Positions 13,566 through 21,343 of a DNA stretch of 41,336 nt are shown here, one piece after another. This stretch comes from Streptosporangiaceae bacterium (GTDB lineage Bacteria; Actinomycetota; Actinomycetes; Streptosporangiales; Streptosporangiaceae): positions 1-41,336 of the forward strand of contig JAFARZ010000125.1 in NCBI GenBank assembly GCA_019245115.1. Reading direction: 5' to 3'. Position numbers and translations under genes: made by a program. How positions within the stretch are numbered: position 1 is the stretch's first letter; every line of letters begins with the position of its first letter. Below the pieces are notes generated by a model. The model saw only the letters and a program-made list of their open reading frames with translations, did not search any database and had not been told where the DNA came from.

Positions 13566-14843
13566 TCACTGGGCGCCAAGAGCGGCCATGACCTGAGTCC
13601 AGGCGAGCTCGGCACCGGCGGCGAGACATCCGTCTACCACGGCGTCGGTGCCGAGCGCGCTGACCTTTATCTCCGGCCGGACCGGGGAGAGCTGATCGAG
13701 TTCAGCGCCGACCATCTCGGCGAACCCCGGCGCCCGGCCGATGCCGCCGCCGAGCACGATCAGCTCGGGGTCCACCACGGCGACCACGGCGCAGATGGCC
13801 CGCGCGGCCAGGCACGCCTCCTCAGCCACAACCGCCGCCGCCCGGGCATCCCCCGCGTCCGCGGCCTCGAAAACCCGCCGCGCCGACAACGGGCCGCGCA
13901 TGCCAGCCCGGCGGGCGGCCCGGACCACACTGGCCGCGGAGGCGGCTGCCTCGAACGTGCCTCGTTTGCGCGCCTCGTTCTCGTCGACGGCGGAGCCGCC
14001 GGTCAGCGGCAGGTAAGCGATCTCCCCCGCGACGCCGTGCGCCCCCCGCACCAGCTGGCCTCCGATGACCAGCCCCATGCCGATGCCGCTGCCGAAGTGC
14101 ACGAAGGCGAAGTGTTCCACCTCCTGACCGTGACCGAGCGCCCGCTCGGCCAGCGCGGACGCGTCGACATCGTTCTCCAGCACCAGCGACGTCCCGAACG
14201 CCTCGCGCAGACCCGCCAGCGCCGACGGCCGGTCCCACCCGGGCAGGTGGCCGGACAGCTTTATCGCGTCCCGCCGTGGATCGTAGACACCTGGGCTGCC
14301 GATCACGGTCTGGGTTATGGCCGTACGGAACACCCCGGCCTCCGCACACAGCAAGTCGGCCAGCTCGACCAGCTCGGCCACCCGGCCCCGGACGCTGGTT
14401 GCCCGCGCCCGCAGCGACGACCGCGCCCTGATCTCACCGGTAAGGCCGGCCAGCCCGCCGCGGACGAAGTCGTGACCGACGTCGAGGCCGAGGATGAGGC
14501 CGGCGTCAGGCGTGATCTCGTAAAGCTGCGCGGTCCGGCCCGGCACGCCGGTGCGCTGCCCCGCGATGCGCACCAGGCCAGCCCGCTCCACGTTGCCGAG
14601 CGCGAGCGACACCGTTGGCTTGGAGAGCCCGGACACCCGCGCCAGCTCGGCGCGCGAGCACCGGCCGAGCTGACGGATGTGCTCGAGCAGCAACTGCTCA
14701 TTCATCGCCCGGATCAGCGACGGCCGCGCGGCAGCCCAGCGGGATCCGGCCAGCCCGTTCGGGGCCGGAGGTACCGCCTGGCCCGGCGGTGCGACCTGGC
14801 CCGTGGGTTCAGTGGATGCGGACGGCACGGCAGGGGTAGTCAC
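13566..14843 (-). CDS. ROK-family transcriptional repressor
   Basis: The 425-residue protein has a winged helix-turn-helix (about residues 50-95, RCSRAELARVSGLSKPTVSL) and then a ROK sugar-binding domain (ILGLDVGHDFVRGGLAGL, VLENDVDASALAERALG, FVHFGSGIGMGLVIGG, VLGGGIG). The usual ROK zinc motif with three Cys after GEI is absent: the segment reads VAGEIAYLPLTGGSAVDENE. The first 45 residues are Pro/Ala-rich and may be partly untranslated; a start at Met47 would cut into the DNA-binding region, so an early start is preferred. It lies between the chitinase and importer genes, each of which has a matching palindrome, so it likely represses both until a sugar binds. Confidence 0.88.
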   Translation of the reverse strand: MTTPAVPSASTEPTGQVAPPGQAVPPAPNGLAGSRWAAARPSLIRAMNEQLLLEHIRQLGRCSRAELARVSGLSKPTVSLALGNVERAGLVRIAGQRTGVPGRTAQLYEITPDAGLILGLDVGHDFVRGGLAGLTGEIRARSSLRARATSVRGRVAELVELADLLCAEAGVFRTAITQTVIGSPGVYDPRRDAIKLSGHLPGWDRPSALAGLREAFGTSLVLENDVDASALAERALGHGQEVEHFAFVHFGSGIGMGLVIGGQLVRGAHGVAGEIAYLPLTGGSAVDENEARKRGTFEAAASAASVVRAARRAGMRGPLSARRVFEAADAGDARAAAVVAEEACLAARAICAVVAVVDPELIVLGGGIGRAPGFAEMVGAELDQLSPVRPEIKVSALGTDAVVDGCLAAGAELAWTQVMAALGAQ

Positions 14844-14884
14844 GGGCTGCCTACCACGGGGCCACCTCCGGGATGGTTGCCTGA

Positions 14885-14962
14885 ACGAGGGGGGTCCGGG
14901 GGGATGCCTCCCCCCGGTGGGAAACCGGGGTAAAAACCGGGGTCCGGGGACCGCTCCCCGGG
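14885..14962 (+). repeat. GC palindrome repeat upstream of the ROK gene
   Basis: Two hairpins: CCGGGGGG (14896-14903) with CCCCCCGG (14910-14917) around ATGCCT, and a second CCGGGGA/TCCCCGG pair around 14944-14961. The first half nearly matches the in-frame insertion in the SDR gene (8615-8657). It lies between the ROK gene start and the importer operon. Confidence 0.65.
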
Positions 14963-15012
14963 AAACATCGTGTCATGACTTGTTACATGCGGAGTCTTGT
15001 GACGGATAGATA

Positions 15013-15031
15013 GTTAGGATACTGTCCTAAC
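15013..15031. promoter_or_regulatory. Candidate ROK operator of the importer operon
   Basis: GTTAGGA-TACTG-TCCTAAC has perfect 7-bp arms around five bases, 72 bases before the earliest possible start of the solute-binding gene. It shares its centre and most bases with the site at 12356-12374. It lies in the region where the operon promoter is expected, though no single promoter stands out. Confidence 0.65.
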
Positions 15032-15103
15032 AATCTTCATGGAAGAGTCTTTCCCCGACATCCGGTAACAATAAGCCTCATCGTGACAGTAAGGACTTAC
15101 GGC

Positions 15104-16792
15104 ATGAGACGCCTCACTACAATCGGGGTCTTCATCGCAGCCGGCCTGCTCGCGGCCGGTTGCAGCGCCGGTGCCGGCTCGGGCTCTGGGGGCTCGGGGG
15201 GCTCGAGCGGCAACAAGACCACCAGCAGCGTGCTGGTCCTGGACAACGAGAACGGCTCGCCCTGGACGTGTGACTTCAACCCCTTCCTCGGGGCTGACAA
15301 CCCGTTCCTTGACTTCGGTTACGAGTACGAGCCGCTCATCTACGTGAACCCGCTGCAGAACGGCGCGACCACCCCCATGCTGGCCACCTCCTATTCATGG
15401 AGCGCTGACCACAAGGACCTGACGTTCCAGATCAGGCAGGGCGTGAAGTGGAGCGACGGCCAGCCGTTCACCGCGGCAGACGTCGTTTACACGTTCGACC
15501 TGGTCAAAGGCAACACCGCGCTGGATAACTTCGGACTGCACAGCGTGATCTCCAGCGTCACGCAGGACTCGGCGAACTCGGTGACGGTGCACCTCAACAG
15601 CACCAACCAGCCGTACTTCTATTACATCGCCGACGAGACCCCGATGGTGCCGAAGCACATCTGGTCCACGGTCGCCAAGCCGGACGCGTACCCGGACAAC
15701 CACCCGGTCGGCACCGGCCCGTACCTGATGAACAAGTGCACCCCGCAGAACGTCGAGTACAAGGCCAACCCGCACTACTGGCAGCCCGGCCTGCCAAAGG
15801 TGCAGACACTGGAATACCCGGCGTACCTGGACAACAACACCGCCAACAACGACCTGGCCAGCGGGAAGGACCAATGGGGCTCGCAGTACATCCCGGGCAT
15901 CCAGCAGTTCTACCTGGCGAAGAGCCCCAGCTACCACTACTGGTTCCCGCCCACGGTGAACCTCACCATGATCCCGAACCTGAGCGACCCGCAACTGAAG
16001 GACCCGAAGGTCCGGCTGGCCATGTCGTACGCGCTGAACCGCCAGCAGATATCCACGATCGGCGAGTCCGGCTACGAACTGCCCGGCAATCAGACCGGCA
16101 TCGTCACGCCGACGTTCAGCGCCGACGAGAGCTCCCAGGCGCTGGCCGCGCTCGGTAACGGATATGACCCGGCCAAGGCCAAGTCGCTGCTCGCACAGGC
16201 CGGTTACCACATGGGCTCGGACGGCATCATGGTGAACGCCGCCGGCCAGAAGCTGTCGTTCGGCATCATCAACAACGCCGGGTTCTCCGACTGGGTAGCC
16301 GCGGTGCAGGTGGCGCAGCAGCAGCTCAAGGCGGTAGGTATCCAGATCACCCCGCACAACCAGGACGGGAACACCTTCACGGCGAACCTGTACAAGGGCG
16401 ACTTCCAGCTGGCCTTCTACGACCAGCAGATCTTCGGCCCGAGCCCGTGGTACGAGCTGAACAACTGGCTGAACTCGGCGAACGCGACCCCGATCGGCAC
16501 CGAAGGCGGCACGAACTACGAGCGGTACAAGGACACGTCCACCGACGCGCTGCTGAACCAGTTCCTCACCGCCTCCACCACTGACCAGCAGAAGTCGATC
16601 CTGGCCCAGCTGCAGATGGTCATGGTGACGCAGGCGCCGATCATCCCGGTGCTCGAGGCGGTCGACTGGTTCCAGTACGACTCTGGCAAGTTCAGCGGCT
16701 GGCCCACGGCGTCGAATCCGTACGCTCAGCCAGCCATCTACGCCTACCCGGACCTGGAGCAGGTGCTGCTGCACCTGACCCCGGCCGGCTAG
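15104..16792 (+). CDS. ABC importer solute-binding lipoprotein (family 5)
   Basis: The 562-residue lipoprotein starts MRRLTTIGVFIAAGLLAAGC; the lipobox LAAGC is followed by a Gly/Ser linker. The mature part matches the peptide/oligosaccharide SBP family 5: YSWSADHKDLTFQIRQGVKW, SDGQPFTAADVVYTFDLVKG, PVGTGPY and DPKVRLAMSYALNR. Family 5 proteins serve Opp/Dpp-type importers; near glycosidases they often bind oligosaccharides, such as beta-glucosides in Thermotoga. The start is ATG 15104 with AAGGA nine to thirteen bases upstream; a GTG at 15083 is possible but has no ribosome site. It is the first gene of the importer operon and has a candidate ROK operator upstream. Confidence 0.9.
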   Translation: MRRLTTIGVFIAAGLLAAGCSAGAGSGSGGSGGSSGNKTTSSVLVLDNENGSPWTCDFNPFLGADNPFLDFGYEYEPLIYVNPLQNGATTPMLATSYSWSADHKDLTFQIRQGVKWSDGQPFTAADVVYTFDLVKGNTALDNFGLHSVISSVTQDSANSVTVHLNSTNQPYFYYIADETPMVPKHIWSTVAKPDAYPDNHPVGTGPYLMNKCTPQNVEYKANPHYWQPGLPKVQTLEYPAYLDNNTANNDLASGKDQWGSQYIPGIQQFYLAKSPSYHYWFPPTVNLTMIPNLSDPQLKDPKVRLAMSYALNRQQISTIGESGYELPGNQTGIVTPTFSADESSQALAALGNGYDPAKAKSLLAQAGYHMGSDGIMVNAAGQKLSFGIINNAGFSDWVAAVQVAQQQLKAVGIQITPHNQDGNTFTANLYKGDFQLAFYDQQIFGPSPWYELNNWLNSANATPIGTEGGTNYERYKDTSTDALLNQFLTASTTDQQKSILAQLQMVMVTQAPIIPVLEAVDWFQYDSGKFSGWPTASNPYAQPAIYAYPDLEQVLLHLTPAG

Positions 16793-16810
16793 GCAGCGAC
16801 CCAGAGAGCA

Positions 16811-16852
16811 CGCCACGTGCCAGGGATCCCCTCACTCCCCTGGCACGTGGCG
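16811..16852 (+). terminator. Strong hairpin between binding protein and permease genes
   Basis: CGCCACGTGCCAGGG (16811-16825) pairs perfectly with CCCTGGCACGTGGCG (16838-16852) around 12 bases. It sits 19 bases after the solute-binding gene stop and 43 before the permease start. Such elements often stop most transcripts or protect the upstream message, so that far more binding protein than permease is made. There is no T-tail. Confidence 0.65.
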
Positions 16853-16894
16853 GCCCGCACGACCGGACCACGACGAGCAGGGAGTAACTGAGCC

Positions 16895-17881
16895 TTGCGA
16901 TACGCACTGCGCCGCCTCGGCTTCTTCATCCTCACGCTGTGGGCGGCGCTCACCATAAACTTCTTCCTGCCGAGGCTGATGCCGGGCAACCCGGCGGACG
17001 CGATGGTGAGCAAGTACCGAGGCAACATCACCCCGGCGACGTTGCATCAGCTTGAGGTGCTGTTCGGCCTCAACACCCAGCAGAACCTGTTCTTCCAGTA
17101 CCTCCACTACCTGGGCCAGGTCCTCACCGGGAACTTCGGCACGTCCCTGGAGTTCTACCCGAGATCGGTGTCGTCGATGATCGGCGGCGCGCTGTGGTGG
17201 ACGCTCGGCCTCGTCGGCATCACGACGATCATCGCGTTCCTGCTCGGCACCGGGATCGGCATCGTCTCGGCGTGGCGGCGCGGCGGCACGCTAGACAGCA
17301 TCGTGCCGCCGGTGTTCGTGATCACCTCGGCGATCCCGTACTTCTGGGTAGGCCTGATGCTGGTGCTTATCTTCTCTTTCGCCGTGCACGCGTTCCCCAG
17401 CGCGGGGGCTTACTACACCTCTACCGACAGTCCCGGCCTGAACCTCACCTTCATCCAGGACGTGATCAACCACGCGTTCCTGCCCGCGCTGGCGCTGACC
17501 ATCACCACGATCGGCACCTGGATCCTGACCATGCGGAACACGATGATCACCACGCTGGCCGAGGACTACGTGCGGATGGCGCGGGCCAAGGGCCTGCCGG
17601 GCCGGCGGATCATGTTCGACTACGCGGCGCGTAACGCGATCCTGCCTAACCTCACCGGGTTCGCGATGTCGCTCGGCTTCGTACTCAGCGGCGCGATCCT
17701 GGTCGAGGACGTGTTCAACTACCCGGGCGTCGGCCAGCTGCTGCTGACGGCGGTGCACTCCGAGGACTACCCGCTGATGCAGGCCCTGTTCCTGCTCATC
17801 ACCGTCGCGGTGCTGCTGGCGATCCTGGCCGCGGACATTATCACCGCGCTGCTCGATCCGCGGACAAGGACGGCCCGATGA
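16895..17881 (+). CDS. ABC importer permease (DppB-like)
   Basis: The 328-residue membrane protein has about six membrane segments. It opens with the DppB/OppB pattern RYALRRLGFFILTLWAALTI and PGNPADAMVSKYRG, and carries the cytoplasmic coupling loop EDYVRMARAKGLPGRRIMFD (EAA motif). It forms a heterodimer with the next gene's product. The start is TTG 16895, preceded by GGAG ten bases upstream; no better start is available. It is 16 bases from the DppC-like gene. Confidence 0.9.
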   Translation: MRYALRRLGFFILTLWAALTINFFLPRLMPGNPADAMVSKYRGNITPATLHQLEVLFGLNTQQNLFFQYLHYLGQVLTGNFGTSLEFYPRSVSSMIGGALWWTLGLVGITTIIAFLLGTGIGIVSAWRRGGTLDSIVPPVFVITSAIPYFWVGLMLVLIFSFAVHAFPSAGAYYTSTDSPGLNLTFIQDVINHAFLPALALTITTIGTWILTMRNTMITTLAEDYVRMARAKGLPGRRIMFDYAARNAILPNLTGFAMSLGFVLSGAILVEDVFNYPGVGQLLLTAVHSEDYPLMQALFLLITVAVLLAILAADIITALLDPRTRTAR

Positions 17882-17897
17882 GGAGAGCACAGTAGCC

Positions 17898-18824
17898 ATG
17901 GCAGCACCAGTAACCGCCGAAAGGCCGGCCGCCAGGCAGCTCCCCGGCGGGCACGCGCTGCGCCGGATCGGCAAGGCCATCCGGTCCAACCGCAAGGCCA
18001 CCGCGGGCACCGTCCTGCTCGTGCTGTTCACGCTGATCTCGCTGTTCCCCGGCGTGATCGCGCACGATGACCCGGTCCAGGACGCGTACACACCGCGCCT
18101 GGGCTTCTCCACCGCGCACCTGCTCGGCACCAATTCCTTCGGCCAGGACCTGTGGTCGCAGGTGGTCTACGGCACCAGGAACGTGCTGGAGATCGCCATC
18201 GTGGTCGGGCTGCTCACCACCGGCATCGCGGTGATCATCGGCGTCGCCGCCGCTTACCTCGGCGGGGTGTGGGACGGCGTGCTGAGCGTGTTCACCGATA
18301 TCCTGCTGGTCATCCCGCTGTTCCCGCTCCTGATCGTCATCGCCGCTTACACGAACGGCGCGAACATGTTCGTGCTGATCGCCGCGATCACGCTCACCGG
18401 CTGGTCGTACACCGCACGGCAGCTCAGATCGCAGGCGCTGACCCTGCGCAGCCGTGACTTCCTCGAGGCGGCCCGGGTTCGCGGCGAGCGGCGTCTGTAC
18501 GTCATCCTGGTCGAAGTCATCCCCACGATGACCTCACTGATCGTGGCGAGCTTCCTTACCAACGCGCTGTACGCGATCTTGTTCTCCTCCGGCCTGCAGT
18601 TCGTCGGGCTTGGCGACCCGAACACGGTGAGCTGGGGTACCACGCTGTACTGGGCGCAGAACGAGGCCGCGCTGCAGACCGGCTACCCGCAGTGGGCTAT
18701 CGCGCCCGGCCTGTGTATCGCCGCGATGGGCGCCGCGTTCGCGCTGCTCAACTACGCCTTCGACGAGATCGGCAACCCGGCGCTCCGGCCGGTCCGCAGG
18801 CCCAGGAGGAGGCGGAATGCCTGA
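17898..18824 (+). CDS. ABC importer permease (DppC-like)
   Basis: The 308-residue second permease has the N-terminal OppC-type segment (NRKATAGTVLLVLFTLISLF), LLGTNSFGQDLWSQVVYGTR, and the EAA loop RSRDFLEAARVRGERRLYVI. It pairs with the DppB-like protein. A GAGGAG ribosome site lies upstream of ATG 17898. The 3' end overlaps the first ATPase gene by 8 bases, indicating coupled translation. Substrate specificity is set mainly by the binding protein, not here. Confidence 0.9.
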   Translation: MAAPVTAERPAARQLPGGHALRRIGKAIRSNRKATAGTVLLVLFTLISLFPGVIAHDDPVQDAYTPRLGFSTAHLLGTNSFGQDLWSQVVYGTRNVLEIAIVVGLLTTGIAVIIGVAAAYLGGVWDGVLSVFTDILLVIPLFPLLIVIAAYTNGANMFVLIAAITLTGWSYTARQLRSQALTLRSRDFLEAARVRGERRLYVILVEVIPTMTSLIVASFLTNALYAILFSSGLQFVGLGDPNTVSWGTTLYWAQNEAALQTGYPQWAIAPGLCIAAMGAAFALLNYAFDEIGNPALRPVRRPRRRRNA

Positions 18825-19815
18825 CCCCATCCTCGAGGTGGAAAACCTGTCGGTGGACTACCTGATGGACAGCGGACCGGTCCGCGCCGTCGACGACGTC
18901 AGCTTCACCCTCGGCGGCAGGGAGTTCCTGGCCATTGTCGGCGAGTCCGGCTGCGGCAAGTCGACGCTGCTGTTCGCCATCGCCCAGCTGCTCGCCCCGC
19001 CCGCCGAGGTCGCGGCCGGGAGTGTGAAGTTCCAGGGCACCAACCTGGTACGGCTGTCCGACAAGGACCTGAGCGCGGTCCGCTGGCGGGACATCAGCGT
19101 GGTGATGCAGTCGGCGATGAACGCGCTGAACCCGGTCAAGTCGATCGGTGCCCAGTTCAAGGACGCGATGCGCGCACACGGTAAGTACTCCGGGCAGGAG
19201 ATCACCGACCGGTCGGCCGAGGTGCTGAAGATGGTCGGTATCGATCCGGTGCACCTGCGCAGCTATCCGCACCAGCTGTCCGGCGGTATGCGGCAGCGGT
19301 CGATGATCGCGATGGCGATGCTGTTCACCCCCGACCTGATCATCATGGATGAGCCGACCTCGGCGCTGGACGTGGTGGCGCAGCGGGCGCTGATGGTGCA
19401 GATCAAGGAGCTGCAGGAGCAGTTCGGCTTCGCGATCATCTTCGTCACCCACGACATGTCGCTGGTCAGCCATTTCTCCGACCGGCTCATGGTGATGTAC
19501 GCCGGGCAGACCGCCGAGGTCGGCGCCACCCGGGACATCTTCGACCGGCCTCAGCACCCCTACACCAAGGGGCTGCTGGAGGCATTCCCGTCGGTACGCG
19601 GCCCGAAGACGCCGCTGAAAGGCATTACCGGCAGCCCGCCGGACCTGGCCCAGCTGCCGCCCGGCTGCCGGTTCCAGCCTCGCTGTCCGGTTGCCTTCGA
19701 CGAATGCCTCACCCACCAGCCCGAGCTGTACCCGGTGAACGCGTCGCTGGCTCGCTGCCTGCGGGTCCGGGACCGCCAAGCCGATCCGGACCGGATGAAG
19801 GACGGGGTGCGATGA
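18817..19815 (+). CDS. ABC importer ATPase (DppD-like)
   Basis: The 332-residue ATPase has Walker A GESGCGKST, the Q-loop VVMQSAMNALNPV, signature LSGGMRQRSM, Walker B LIIMDEPTSALD and the H-loop FVTHDMSLV. The C-terminal extension CRFQPRCPVAFDECL with paired Cys is typical of the oligopeptide-type ATPases (some carry an iron-sulfur cluster there). An AGGAGG site within the preceding gene drives the ATG at 18817. Its stop overlaps the next ATPase start. Confidence 0.92.
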   Translation: MPDPILEVENLSVDYLMDSGPVRAVDDVSFTLGGREFLAIVGESGCGKSTLLFAIAQLLAPPAEVAAGSVKFQGTNLVRLSDKDLSAVRWRDISVVMQSAMNALNPVKSIGAQFKDAMRAHGKYSGQEITDRSAEVLKMVGIDPVHLRSYPHQLSGGMRQRSMIAMAMLFTPDLIIMDEPTSALDVVAQRALMVQIKELQEQFGFAIIFVTHDMSLVSHFSDRLMVMYAGQTAEVGATRDIFDRPQHPYTKGLLEAFPSVRGPKTPLKGITGSPPDLAQLPPGCRFQPRCPVAFDECLTHQPELYPVNASLARCLRVRDRQADPDRMKDGVR

Positions 19816-20801
19816 GCGAGTTGCTGAAGACCGACCGTCTCACCCGGCACTTCAAGATCGGCAACGCGCTGTCCCGGCGCACCCTGCACGCGGTGGACGA
19901 CGTCAGCTTCGCCGTCGGCGAGCGGGAAATCATCGCGCTGGCCGGCGAATCCGGCAGCGGCAAGTCGACGATCGCCCGGCTGCTGGCCCGCATCTACGAA
20001 CCGACCGCCGGAACGATCACGTTCGAAGGCCGGGACCTGCGGACGATGCGCGGCCGAAAGGACAAGCTGAAGTACAGCGGCCAGGTGCCGATGGTGTTCC
20101 AGGACCCCTTCGCTTCGATAAACCCGGTGTTCCGGGTATCCCACGGCATCCTGCGCGGCCTCAAGCTGCACCGTCCCGAGCTGACCGCCAAGCAGCGGCA
20201 GGAGGAGGCGGAGCGCACGTTCGAGGTGGTCGGGCTGAACCCGAAGATGCTGGAGCGCTTCCCTTACGAGTTGTCCGGCGGACAGCGGCAGCGGGTCGGC
20301 TTCGCTCAGGCGCTGGCCATGCGGCCGAAGCTGATCCTGGCCGACGAGCCGGTCTCGATGCTGGACGTGTCGATCCGGATCGGGCTGCTCAACTTGATGG
20401 CGAAGCTGCGCGACGAGCAGGGCGTGTCCATTCTGTACATCACGCACGACATCGCCAGCGCGCGGTATGTGGCGGACCGGCTGATCGTGATGTATGCGGG
20501 CCGGATCGCCGAGACCGGGCCGATCGAAGACGTGCTGACCACACCACGGCACCCGTACACCCAGCTCCTGCTGTCCGCGGTCCCGGATCCGCGGGCCCCG
20601 CTGACCGAGGTGACCGACCGGGGCGAGCCGCCTCGCGTGGTGGACCCCACTCCCGGCTGCCGGTTCCGCTGGCGGTGCCCGCTGGCCATCGACAGGTGTC
20701 ACCAGGTAACGCCGGATCCGGCCGAGCTCCTGCCCGGCCACGAGGTCGCCTGCCACGTCGCCGCGGCCGGCGCGGATGTGAAGGCATTCACCTTCAGCTG
20801 A
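19812..20801 (+). CDS. ABC importer ATPase (DppF-like)
   Basis: The 329-residue second ATPase has Walker A GESGSGKST, the Q-loop VFQDPFASINPVF, signature LSGGQRQRVG, Walker B LILADEPVSMLD and the H-loop ITHDIASA. It ends with the CRFRWRCPLAIDRC cysteine-containing segment. Together with the DppD-like protein it makes the two-ATPase engine of an Opp-type importer. ATG 19812 overlaps the preceding stop (ATGA). The short tandem duplication at 20795-20822 covers its stop codon. Confidence 0.92.
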   Translation: MSELLKTDRLTRHFKIGNALSRRTLHAVDDVSFAVGEREIIALAGESGSGKSTIARLLARIYEPTAGTITFEGRDLRTMRGRKDKLKYSGQVPMVFQDPFASINPVFRVSHGILRGLKLHRPELTAKQRQEEAERTFEVVGLNPKMLERFPYELSGGQRQRVGFAQALAMRPKLILADEPVSMLDVSIRIGLLNLMAKLRDEQGVSILYITHDIASARYVADRLIVMYAGRIAETGPIEDVLTTPRHPYTQLLLSAVPDPRAPLTEVTDRGEPPRVVDPTPGCRFRWRCPLAIDRCHQVTPDPAELLPGHEVACHVAAAGADVKAFTFS

Positions 20802-20822
20802 GGGACCGGCAGCTGAGGGACC
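20795..20822 (+). repeat. Tandem duplication over the dppF-like stop codon
   Basis: CAGCTGAGGGACC occurs at 20795-20807 and 20810-20822, a 15-base period. The first copy contains the TGA stop of the ATPase gene; the second lengthens the spacer before the peroxiredoxin gene. It resembles the duplication at 7902-7937, which also covers a gene end. Confidence 0.75.
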
Positions 20823-20847
20823 AACTGAGAAGAACAGGGATGCGATA

Positions 20848-21327
20848 GTGACCGACCAGGCTAGCCAGCGGCTGCGAGCCGGTGACCAGGCGCCGGAGTT
20901 CACCCTCCCGGACGCCGACGGTACGCCGGTGAGCCTGTCGTCCCTGCGGGGGAAGCAGGTGATCGTGTACTTCTACCCGGCGGCGATGACACCCGGCTGC
21001 ACCACGCAGGCACGGGACTTTCGCGACGTTCTCGACGACCTCGCGGCCGGAGGATTCAGCGTGGTGGGAATCTCCCCGGACACGCCGCAGCGGCTGGCCG
21101 AGTTCCGGCAGCGGGAGAGGATCACCTTTCCGCTGCTGTCGGACCGCGATCACGCGGTGCACGCTTCATACGGAGCCTATGGGGAGAAACTGCGGTTCGG
21201 TCAGCTGGTGGTCGGGGTGATCCGGTCCACGTTCGTGATCGACGCGACCGGCACGATCGCCTCGGCCGAGTACAACGTCAACCCAGACGGCCACGTCTCC
21301 CGCCTGCGCGAGGAGCTCAGCCTGTGA
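20848..21327 (+). CDS. Bcp-type peroxiredoxin lacking the resolving Cys
   Basis: The 159-residue thioredoxin-fold peroxidase has APEFTLPDADGTPVSLSSLR and the active-site TPGCTTQ with peroxidatic Cys51. In common Bcp proteins a second Cys follows five residues later; here the sequence is TPGCTTQARDF, so that resolving Cys is missing and the enzyme would need an external thiol. It removes peroxides in the cytoplasm. The start is GTG 20848 with AGGGA upstream. Its position between importer and GH4 genes is unusual; it may protect the Cys-ligated metal site of the GH4 enzymes, which is inference. Confidence 0.88.
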   Translation: MTDQASQRLRAGDQAPEFTLPDADGTPVSLSSLRGKQVIVYFYPAAMTPGCTTQARDFRDVLDDLAAGGFSVVGISPDTPQRLAEFRQRERITFPLLSDRDHAVHASYGAYGEKLRFGQLVVGVIRSTFVIDATGTIASAEYNVNPDGHVSRLREELSL

Positions 21328-21343
21328 GCGAAGGGGGGACACC

